From Shewanella sp. Choline-02u-19 (GTDB lineage Bacteria > Pseudomonadota > Gammaproteobacteria > Enterobacterales > Shewanellaceae), in contig NZ_PJBE01000013.1 in the NCBI RefSeq assembly GCF_002836205.1, forward strand, positions 682,001 to 746,000: 64,000 nt of DNA. The letters are read 5' to 3'. Below the pieces are notes generated by a model, which was given only the letters and a program-made list of their open reading frames with translations, was not told the origin of the DNA and searched no databases. This document shows positions 14,587 to 22,700 of this stretch, piece by piece. The position numbers and the translations under genes are program-made. Positions within the stretch are counted from its first letter, which is position 1. Each line of letters begins with the position of its first letter.

Positions 14587-17427
14587 ATGTCATATCAGGT
14601 GTTAGCCAGAAAATGGCGCCCTGCCAAATTTGAGCAAATGGTTGGCCAGTCTCATGTTTTACATGCATTAACCAATGCGCTCACTCAGCAAAGATTGCAT
14701 CATGCCTATTTGTTTTCCGGCACTCGAGGAGTGGGTAAAACCAGTCTTGCACGTCTTTTCGCTAAAGGCTTAAATTGTGAACAAGGTGTTACTGCTACGC
14801 CATGTGGCGAATGTTCTGCTTGCGTAGAAATCGCAGAAGGGCGTTTTGTTGATCTCATTGAGGTCGATGCTGCCTCACGCACAAAAGTTGATGACACCCG
14901 CGAACTGCTCGATAACGTGCAGTATCGTCCGAGTCGTGGCCGCTATAAAGTGTACCTTATCGATGAAGTGCATATGCTGTCTCGCAGTAGCTTTAATGCT
15001 CTGCTAAAAACGCTTGAAGAGCCACCTGAACATGTTAAGTTCCTGCTTGCAACGACGGATCCGCAGCGTTTACCTGTAACCGTATTATCACGCTGTTTAC
15101 AATTTAATCTCAAGAGCTTGACTCAAGATGAAATTGCCAATCAGTTAGCCAATGTCTTGACACAAGAAACCCTTAATTTCGAAACCTCTGCGTTAACTCT
15201 GCTGGCAAAAGCGGCCAACGGTAGTATGCGTGATGCGTTAAGCCTTACCGATCAAGCGATTGCTTTTGGTGCTGGACAAGTCAAACTTGAACTTGTACAA
15301 ACCATGCTCGGTAGTATTGATGACAAACAGGTCTTAGCCTTACTGGAAGCATTAGCCAAAGCGGATATCATGGGATTGATGCAAGTCACTGCTAGGGTAT
15401 TGTCATTTGGTGCTGAGCCAGACGAAGTACTGCGAAGTTTATTAGAGCTACTGCATCAAATTACCTTAACTCAATTTGCGCCTGCTGCAGCGCAAATGTC
15501 GTTATATAGCGAACAAATCAAAGCCTTTGCGGAGCAGTTATCGCCTGAGCAAGTGCAGTTATATTACCAATTATTGCTGACAGGTCGTAAAGACTTGCCT
15601 CATGCACCTGATCCCAAGTCAGGGCTTGAAATGGCATTATTGCGCGCAGTGACCTTTGTACCAGAGCAACCTGTGACCAAATGGGTGACTGACACGCCTG
15701 CAAATCTTTCAATCCCTGCGTTAACTTCAGAGTCAACTGCTGGCTCAAAACAGCAAGAAGCAGAAACTAAAGCCACGTCGCTAAATATGGCTGCCGAAAA
15801 AAAAACACTTATAGACGCGAGTGATGAAGTCACCACTCCTGTTAGTGTCAAGACTCCAGAGCTTCTAGAACCTAAGCCTCAAGCTGTGGTGCCTCAAGTC
15901 GCGACACCAGTATTGAATAGCCTTGAGAGCATGAACAGTGAAATGGCTGTCATACTCAGCCAAGCTCAGAGTCAAGGGTATTCAAAGTCTAGTGAGTCAG
16001 ATGTCAAAGCGCCGCTCACTAAACCGCAGCAAAGCCCTTTAGTTGAAGAGGGTACTGCAACTTCAAATGAAACAATCGAAGTCGCCAATACTGCCGTTAT
16101 AGTCCCGAGTATTGCATCTGTTCCGGTACCCAATAAAACGAATGATTTAGTTATCGATTCGACTATTACTGCAAGTCATAGCGCCAATAAAAGTGTAGTT
16201 GAAACGGCTAACGCCGAGATAGCCGCAACAGAGGTCACACAGCCAGTTGAAGCTGGCGATGAAGGTGAAGACGATCTATCTGCTTATGCACAATATGCTG
16301 GCGCGCAGGATATTGACTTTGACGGCAACGATTTTGACTTTGATACTCCCAACTCAGCTCCTTTGTCACAAGACACGTTATCTTCAGTTGCGCCCCAATC
16401 GCGACTTGCTGCTGAACAAAATACGCTTGTGGCTCAAAGTGAAACAGAAAAGCCAGATAGCACAGTATCAACGACTGATTTAAGCGACGATATTTTGGAT
16501 GCTGTATTAGCAGCAAGAGATTCTCTGTTGGATGGATTAGGTGATGATGAGCCTAAGGAGAGTTCCACAAAAAAGTCCGTTAATGAGCGCAAGCCTTTTG
16601 CGCCGCCAGTTCGCAAGCCTAAGCGAGAAGATAAAGACGCTGAGGGGTCATCTATTGATGACGATATCGAGCCATTGGAACAAAGCAAAGCTTTAGCGCC
16701 AGTTGATAACAGCAGCAATATTATCGACCGGCCACCATGGGAAGAGCCTCATGAGCAGGATCCCACACCGCGATTTCAAGATGAAAGCGCCGTTCATGCA
16801 ACAGAGTCGCCAGCCAATGTCGCAGTTGCAGCTGTTGTTGTACCAAGTCAACAGCAGAACGAAACCGCTCAGGTTAGTCATAAACCCACTGCTATGCAGC
16901 TTGATTCAACTTCAGTTCAGGATGTTGCGTTAAACTTAACCGCACTGCCAAGTGGCGAGTTAAGCGGCAATGACATTGATTTGAAGTGGTACCGATTTAT
17001 GGCTGAGCTTGAAGTAGGCGGACGTGTTAGACAGCTCGCCGTTAACTCCGTTTGCCATCAGTTTGAACAACCGTTGTCGTTGTTATTGAAACCCGATCAA
17101 AAGCATCTTGCAGCCGATGTTGCGATTAAGCAGTTTGAAGAAGCCATGAGCCTAGCGCTTGGTGAGCCAAGTGAAGTGCGTGTGTCAGTGGGGATCGACA
17201 GTACTCGAGAGACCCCTCTTGAAGTGCGGCGTCGTTTTCATAAAGAGATCCTCGCGCAAGCTCATCATGGCTTAATGACTGACGCGAATGTACATTGGTT
17301 AGCCCAGAATATGGGCGCACAGTTAACACCAGACACGTTATCTTATGCACCAGAATTACTGGTTAAAAAAGGAAAGTCGATAGAATTGGTCGACATGTCG
17401 AACTTTAAGCGGTTACCTGAGTCATAA
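14587..17427 (+). CDS. dnaX: DNA polymerase III subunits tau and gamma
   Basis: Clamp-loader ATPase that opens the beta clamp; tau also links the loader to polymerase III and DnaB. From the start at 14587 (MSYQVLARKWRPAKFEQMVG) the AAA+ domain has Walker A GTRGVGKTS, a zinc module with cysteines near CGECSAC, Walker B YLIDEVHMLS and sensor 1 LLATTDPQ. Domain III ends near residue 380. A very long acidic, Ala/Thr/Ser-rich linker (about residues 385-800) follows, then the tau C-terminal domain beginning near LKWYRFMAELEVGG. At 946 aa it is far longer than E. coli tau (643 aa), mainly because of the linker. The in-frame start at 14515 is less likely; it adds residues unlike the family. An A9 run near codon 404 may yield gamma. 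Confidence 0.96.
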   Translation: MSYQVLARKWRPAKFEQMVGQSHVLHALTNALTQQRLHHAYLFSGTRGVGKTSLARLFAKGLNCEQGVTATPCGECSACVEIAEGRFVDLIEVDAASRTKVDDTRELLDNVQYRPSRGRYKVYLIDEVHMLSRSSFNALLKTLEEPPEHVKFLLATTDPQRLPVTVLSRCLQFNLKSLTQDEIANQLANVLTQETLNFETSALTLLAKAANGSMRDALSLTDQAIAFGAGQVKLELVQTMLGSIDDKQVLALLEALAKADIMGLMQVTARVLSFGAEPDEVLRSLLELLHQITLTQFAPAAAQMSLYSEQIKAFAEQLSPEQVQLYYQLLLTGRKDLPHAPDPKSGLEMALLRAVTFVPEQPVTKWVTDTPANLSIPALTSESTAGSKQQEAETKATSLNMAAEKKTLIDASDEVTTPVSVKTPELLEPKPQAVVPQVATPVLNSLESMNSEMAVILSQAQSQGYSKSSESDVKAPLTKPQQSPLVEEGTATSNETIEVANTAVIVPSIASVPVPNKTNDLVIDSTITASHSANKSVVETANAEIAATEVTQPVEAGDEGEDDLSAYAQYAGAQDIDFDGNDFDFDTPNSAPLSQDTLSSVAPQSRLAAEQNTLVAQSETEKPDSTVSTTDLSDDILDAVLAARDSLLDGLGDDEPKESSTKKSVNERKPFAPPVRKPKREDKDAEGSSIDDDIEPLEQSKALAPVDNSSNIIDRPPWEEPHEQDPTPRFQDESAVHATESPANVAVAAVVVPSQQQNETAQVSHKPTAMQLDSTSVQDVALNLTALPSGELSGNDIDLKWYRFMAELEVGGRVRQLAVNSVCHQFEQPLSLLLKPDQKHLAADVAIKQFEEAMSLALGEPSEVRVSVGIDSTRETPLEVRRRFHKEILAQAHHGLMTDANVHWLAQNMGAQLTPDTLSYAPELLVKKGKSIELVDMSNFKRLPES
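15797..15824 (+). promoter_or_regulatory. Candidate frameshift or slippage site giving the gamma subunit
   Basis: Nine consecutive A (15797-15805) encode part of EKK at the end of the conserved loader domains. A -1 shift on the AAA AAA codons reads six sense codons and then TGA at 15822-15824, giving a protein of roughly 410 aa, close to E. coli gamma (431 aa). A GAGTG...CACTC pairing lies just downstream but is weak. Family knowledge: dnaX uses ribosomal frameshifting in E. coli and transcriptional slippage on A9 in Thermus. Confidence 0.6.
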
Positions 17428-17527
17428 TTTTACAATTGAAATTTCAGCTTTCATTGCTAATCAGTCTATATTTAGTAAGATTAGCCCACTTTATTTGTTG
17501 TGATAAATAATAGAAGAGAATTAGAGT

Positions 17528-17857
17528 ATGTTTGGAAAAGGCGGTATGGGCAACTTGATGAAGCAAGCCCAACAGATGCAAGACAAGATGGCCAAAGTGC
17601 AGGAAGAGATCGCGCGTATGGAAGTGACAGGCGAAGCCGGCGCTGGCCTTGTTAAAGTCACCATGACGGGCTCTCACAGTGTGCGTAAAGTCGATATTGA
17701 CGCAAGCTTGCTTGAAGACGATAAAGAGATGCTTGAAGATCTTATCGCAGCAGCATGCAACGATGCGGCTCGCCGTGTTGAAGAGAATCAAAAAGATCGC
17801 ATGGCTGAAGTCACTGGCAGCATGCAGTTGCCACCAGGCATGAAGATGCCGTTCTAG
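17528..17857 (+). CDS. ybaB: Nucleoid-associated protein YbaB/EbfC
   Basis: Small DNA-binding protein of the YbaB/EbfC family, 109 aa, normally encoded between dnaX and recR. Recognisable text: the glycine-rich start MFGKGGMGNLMKQAQQMQDKMAK, the helical EEIARMEVTGEAGAGLVKVTM, the strand SHSVRKVDID and the tail GSMQLPPGMKMPF. The last seven codons and part of the stop form the left 22-bp repeat of the genomic island, so integration occurred in this gene's 3' end and kept the coding sequence intact. recR, its usual neighbour, now lies 26.9 kb away. Confidence 0.95.
   Translation: MFGKGGMGNLMKQAQQMQDKMAKVQEEIARMEVTGEAGAGLVKVTMTGSHSVRKVDIDASLLEDDKEMLEDLIAAACNDAARRVEENQKDRMAEVTGSMQLPPGMKMPF
17835..17856. 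repeat. attL: left 22-bp direct repeat of the genomic island
   Basis: The 22 bases beginning CAGGCATGAAGATGCCG at the end of ybaB recur exactly at 44442-44463, just upstream of recR. The repeat contains the short palindrome GGCAT/ATGCC, which suits a tyrosine-recombinase core site. The flanks differ immediately on both sides. Confidence 0.88.
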
Positions 17858-17903
17858 TCCTAAGTTACTGTTTTAATAGTATCTTTAGGTCGTTAAGGTG
17901 GGA

Positions 17904-17923
17904 GGGGTCAAATAGGGGCCAAA
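17904..17923. promoter_or_regulatory. Possible integrase arm-type site, left end
   Basis: Two tandem copies of a GGGGYCAAA-like unit (GGGGTCAAATAGGGGCCAAA) lie 48 bases inside attL. The right end holds a 17/20 match in the same orientation at 44320-44339. Paired short repeats near both att sites suggest integrase arm binding; this is inference. Confidence 0.5.
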
Positions 17924-17934
17924 TCCAAGCGATT

Positions 17935-17979
17935 AAAAACAAAAAAGCTCAAGCAATTTGCTTGAGCTTTTTTGTTTTT
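17935..17979. terminator. Bidirectional terminator between ybaB and the integrase remnant
   Basis: A long stem with core AAAAAAGCTCAAGCAA around TTTG, paired with its complement and flanked by A-runs and T-runs on both sides. It can stop transcripts from ybaB (plus strand) and from the integrase remnant (minus strand). Confidence 0.8.
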
Positions 17980-17998
17980 GCCTACGAGTTTTTTATGT

Positions 17999-18480
17999 CT
18001 AGTAGGTCTGTTTTAACTTGTTAGCCAATTCCTCAATATAGTTTGGCTTCTCAGCTTTTATCCATGTTGCATAGATCTTGCGGATCATCCCCCAGTCAGA
18101 ATGACCCATCTGTCCAGCTAGCCACGATGGTTCAGCCCCTATCATCAATAACTGGCTGGCATAAGTATGCCTTAACTGATATGCGGGCCTATGGGCTAAT
18201 CCTGCTTTAATTAACCAATTCTTCCACTGCTTGGGAGTAGTCGATAATTCAGGTCTTTTATAGGGTTCATTCTTTCTGCTTACAAATACTCGTCTGCGTT
18301 TGATAGTTTTTGATTTTTATAATAAATGGTTTCATTGCGTGCAGGTGAGCTGAAGGTTTGATTCATTTACTCCATGAGTGTATCCACAGCAGCTGGAAGT
18401 ATCTCGATTAATCTGTGGCCTGCGGCTGTTTTTGGTGGCTTTAAATTACCTTTGCGCGTCAAATTGTACTGATGACAATA
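17999..18480 (-). pseudogene. Decayed tyrosine-recombinase integrase (C-terminal part)
   Basis: Reading leftward, the last 106 or so codons encode the catalytic C-terminus of a phage-type integrase: YQLRHTYASQLL (catalytic Arg and the following His), QMGHSDWGMIRKIYATWI (second His and the nucleophilic Tyr), then a basic tail ending KLKQTY and a stop at 17999-18001. Upstream pieces (KPPKTAAGHRLIEILPAAVDTL around 18375-18450) match the preceding part of the same family but sit in another frame, with an in-frame stop between. The N-terminal half is missing. Position next to attL is where the island's own integrase should be, so this is its likely remnant. An active version would have been about 400 aa. 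Confidence 0.85.
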
Positions 18481-18704
18481 GCTAATAGAATTTTCATTAT
18501 AATTTTCGGTTAGTCAGATTTCGATAATCATAATAACCCAATCTATTGTAAGAGGTAAATTTAGAAAACTAACAGTAATCAAACATAGCTAAATATTCGT
18601 TCTTCTTATGATCACTATCATCAGGGTAAATAGTTTTGTTGTACAAAATTTGTTATAATCTAGGTGTTTGGCTTCACTTTAAACGTAAACTTTCAGGGGT
18701 TGTT

Positions 18705-19775
18705 ATGCCTAATATCCGCACGTCATCCATTTTGTCTTTGTTGTTAAACCTCTCAATTTCACCTTTCGCCGCCAGTGCTGTTGATTCAAACTCTCTTGAT
18801 ATTCAGGAACCAGAGTTTTCCTCCTTTTTTTATCTTGGCGGCAAGATGGGAACTATGCACTACCAAAACGCTTGCGAAGCCTGGAGCATCAGTTGCGACG
18901 GTAATGACCTAGGCTTTGGCGCTTTTGCTGGGTATCAGCTGTGGGAGCATATCGGTTTTGAGGCTGCCTATCTCGATTTAGGTAAGGCGGTAGCGGTATA
19001 TCCCGAGAGTGGCATTAATCAGACCTACAGCGGCACTATGTCGGGTATCGAATTGTCTTTGTTGGGGCGTCTGCCCGTCAGTGAAAATTTGGACCTTTTT
19101 GCCAAGGCAGGTACATTTCGCTGGGAAGGTGAAAACCGCGGACCCTTCAATAATAAAACAGACAGTGATTGGGCACCGATAGCGGGTCTTGGGCTGGAGT
19201 ATAAACTGTCAGCCTCCTGGGTGGCCAGATTCGAATACCAGTATATCGACAGCCTGGGCAGCGACTATATCGGTGGCAGTAATGGCCACTTAACTACCTT
19301 AGGGTTGAGTTATCGATTTGGCCAGAAAAGTAGTCAGCCAGAGCCAACAATTCAGCCTGTTACCTTACCGGTAGATAATACTCAAGAGCCGATTGAACCG
19401 GAGGTTATTCCCGTACCTGTGGTACTTGCGGCCATTTTTGTGACTACCCTGTTTGATTTTGACAGCAGCACGATAAACGATCCTCTCCTGTTTCAGGCAG
19501 TCATAGAGCGACTCAATAGCGATTCAGATGCCAAGGTGTTGATAACTGGTTACACCGACTCTATGGGCAGCGCTGAATATAACCAAGCCTTGTCTCAAAG
19601 AAGGGGACAAAGCATAGCGGAACACTTAATTTCAAATGGTGTTGCGCCAAAGCAGATAGAGGTACGTGCTTTTGGCGAGGAGTCTCCGGTTACGGATAAC
19701 TCAACAGAGGGTCATAGACATAAGAACCGCCGAGTAATGGTTCATATTCCCTCAATCACAACGGATGCGAAATAG
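18705..19775 (+). CDS. OmpA-family outer-membrane protein
   Basis: 356-aa protein with a signal peptide (cleaved near ASA-VDS), an eight-strand OmpA-like beta-barrel (SSFFYLGGKMGTMHY to HLTTLGLSYRFG, about residues 40-205), a Pro/Glu-rich linker and a C-terminal OmpA/MotB peptidoglycan-binding domain. The last is shown by LFDFDSSTIND, ITGYTDSMGSAEYNQALSQRRG (the Asp and the later Arg of NRRVMVHI bind diaminopimelate). The ATG at 18705 is preferred to an in-frame start at 18636, since it begins a proper signal peptide. The Ig-like lipoprotein gene starts 11 bases after the stop, so they form one operon. A second, more diverged OmpA-like gene lies at 25579. Function beyond envelope anchoring is unknown. 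Confidence 0.85.
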   Translation: MPNIRTSSILSLLLNLSISPFAASAVDSNSLDIQEPEFSSFFYLGGKMGTMHYQNACEAWSISCDGNDLGFGAFAGYQLWEHIGFEAAYLDLGKAVAVYPESGINQTYSGTMSGIELSLLGRLPVSENLDLFAKAGTFRWEGENRGPFNNKTDSDWAPIAGLGLEYKLSASWVARFEYQYIDSLGSDYIGGSNGHLTTLGLSYRFGQKSSQPEPTIQPVTLPVDNTQEPIEPEVIPVPVVLAAIFVTTLFDFDSSTINDPLLFQAVIERLNSDSDAKVLITGYTDSMGSAEYNQALSQRRGQSIAEHLISNGVAPKQIEVRAFGEESPVTDNSTEGHRHKNRRVMVHIPSITTDAK

Positions 19776-19786
19776 GGCTTATAACG

Positions 19787-22700
19787 ATGACATTTTCTAA
19801 AGTGGTTAATACCCATTTTCTGTTGCTGCTGACTTTTCTGCTGATTGCATGTAATGGCGATAACGATGGCTTCCCCTCATCTGAGTGTGGCGGGCCCGAT
19901 ACCCCTTGCCCGGCATTCGCGGTAGCTTTGGATATCACGCCTCAGGTCAATACGCTGGCCGTGGATACTAGTGATGGCTATACCGCCATGGCTACATTCA
20001 GTGATGGTGAGAGAAAAGAGGTCACTGAACAAGTCATCTGGTCAAGTAGCGAAGTGGTTATTGCCGATATTGCAGCTTCGGGAGTCGCAAGGGCACTGAC
20101 GGCGGGTAAAACAGAGATAATCGCGACTCTTGAGCTACAGGCGGGTGGGGAAGTGTTATCTGATTCAGCAGAGCTGATGGTTACCGATGCGGCGGTTATT
20201 GCCCTGACGATTGAGCCAGCCGAGGCTGAAGTGCTGGTCGGAATGTCAAAGCGCTATAGAGCCATTGCGCTGTTTGCTGATTCTCATAAGCAAGATGTGA
20301 CCGATTTTTCTGATTGGAGTGTCGACGATGCGACCATTGGATCTATTGTTAATCAAGGTGAGCGTAAAGGCCTTGCTACCGGTTTAGTACCCGGTGTTAC
20401 CTCGATTAGTGCTGGCTACCTGACAGTCAGCGCTGAGGCTCAGTTGGCGGTATTAGCTGCTGCAGCTGATAAGTTAGTCATTAATCCTGAAAATATCATC
20501 ATGCCCCAAGGCACTAGCGTGCAATATCAGGCGTATTTGATTTTAGAAAACGGTGCCAGTATCGATGTTACTGAGCAATCTGTTTGGCAATCAAGTATGA
20601 GCATAACGGCTGCTATCGACAATGAAGCGGTATTGACAGCCCAAGAACTTGGCACTACTCAGGTGAGTGCTAGCTTGAAGTTTGCGGATATCTCTCTAAG
20701 TGATAGCACGCTCGCCACCGTTGTTGCACCTGAGATCACAGCCCTGACAGTGTCTCCGGCTAAGGTTAAATACCCAGTGGGTACCGAAGGAGACTATGCT
20801 GCGATGGCCTATTACTCCGATGGCTCGGTGGTAGATGTAACCCGAGATGCTTTTTGGTCTGTAGAGGATAAACAGGTAGTTAGCCTAGTGGCCGAGGGAG
20901 AAAGTGGCGGTCATGCGACAGCATTGGCCCCAGGAGTCACTGAGGTCTATGCAGAGTTTCAACAGGTCACGGCTCATGGTGTTGCCGAAGTCACTTCGGC
21001 TGTGATTGAGAGTATCGAGATCTTCCCCATCGATTTCGTGACACCTGTCGGTATCGATGTTGAATATACTGCCAGAGCGCGATTTTCTGACGCCAGTGTG
21101 CATGACATCAGCCTACTGGGTTATTGGCAGAGTAAAGAATCAAACGTCGCAACCATAGGCATGAGCGGTGCCAAGGCGGGGAGGGCGAAAGCCTTATCAC
21201 CGGGTGTTACTGACATATCAATCGACTACATGGGAATGAATACCAGAACATCACTGACCGTAACCGAGGCTGTCGTCTCGGGACTTCAGATAACACCCAG
21301 AGATCTGCAGGCGCCTGTCGGGACTCAGGGGCAGTATCAGGCGATAGCTTATTTTACCGATGGTCGCAGCAGTGACGTGACTAAGCAAGCCACTTGGAGT
21401 TCAGGTAATACCGGAATCATCAGTGTGATAACTTCGGGAAATAAGGGGGGATATGCAACGGCCTACTCTGTTGGCAAGACTGGAATATCGGCAAGTTATG
21501 CAGGGCTTAACGTCAAAACGGCAGATAATTTCAGGGCATTAAACCCGAGTAATCCAGAGGCCTTTGCGTCGGTAACAACTTCGGCAACTGTAACTGATGC
21601 CGTGCTTATGTCACTCATTATTTCACCTACAACGGCTAAAATCGCAGCGGGAAATAGTCAACAATACAATTTGACAGGGATCTTCTCCGACGGCAGCAGT
21701 AAAGTACTGACAACTGCCGCATCATGGCAAGTTGATAAGACATCTGTTGCGCAGATAGATAGTCACGGATTGAGCTTAGGGTTAATTGCAGGTGATACTA
21801 AGATTACTGCTAGCTACTTAGGCATTAAAGCGACGGCTGAACTAACGGTTACCGATGCGTTAATTGCCTCGTTACAGGTTTCGCCAGTTAAATCTAGCTT
21901 AGCGCTTGGCTATCACCAGCAGCAGATTGCTACTGCATTTTACTCTGATGGGCACTCGAGTGATGTTACCCGACTTGCCACATGGGCGAGTGACGACTCA
22001 GCAGTTGGAGAGGTCGTCTCTTCCGGTATTCAGGCCGGTTATGTCAGTGCTAAGGCTGTAGGAGATACACTGGTTCGGGCAAGTTTTGATGGTATGACGG
22101 CGTATGCGGAGCTCATCGTAACTGATGCGATTCTCGAGTCTGTTACCTTGTCGCCAATGATACGGACTATAGCGGCGGGTAATACTCAGCAATATCAGTT
22201 TATTGGAATATTTTCTGATGGTTCAAATATCGATCTAACTTACGTCGCGACCTGGCAATCGGGTACGCAAGATGTTGCCACGGTAAATCGAAAAGGATTA
22301 GCTCGGAGTTACATAAAGGGAATGAGCCAGATCTCGGCATCCTATAGCGGTTTTTCCTCCGTTGCCGAGCTGAGCGTCACCAATGCCAGTATTACCGGTT
22401 TACAGGTGACACCTGCGAACTCCACTGTGCCGAAAGGTACCTCGGGGCAATATAAAGCTGAGGCATTCTATACTGACGGCCATACGAGTGATGTGACTCA
22501 GTTGGCAACCTGGAGTGCTCTGGATCCTGGCATCATCAATATCGTTGCCGTTGGAATTTCGGCCGGTTTGGCTGAGGCCACTGCCGTCGGCGGTACTAAG
22601 ATACAGGCCAATTATGATGGTGCAACGGCCTGGACCGAGATCACTGTTACAGATGTTATTTTAGAAACGCTGGTTGTCAGCCCCGCCAGAACAACAATCG

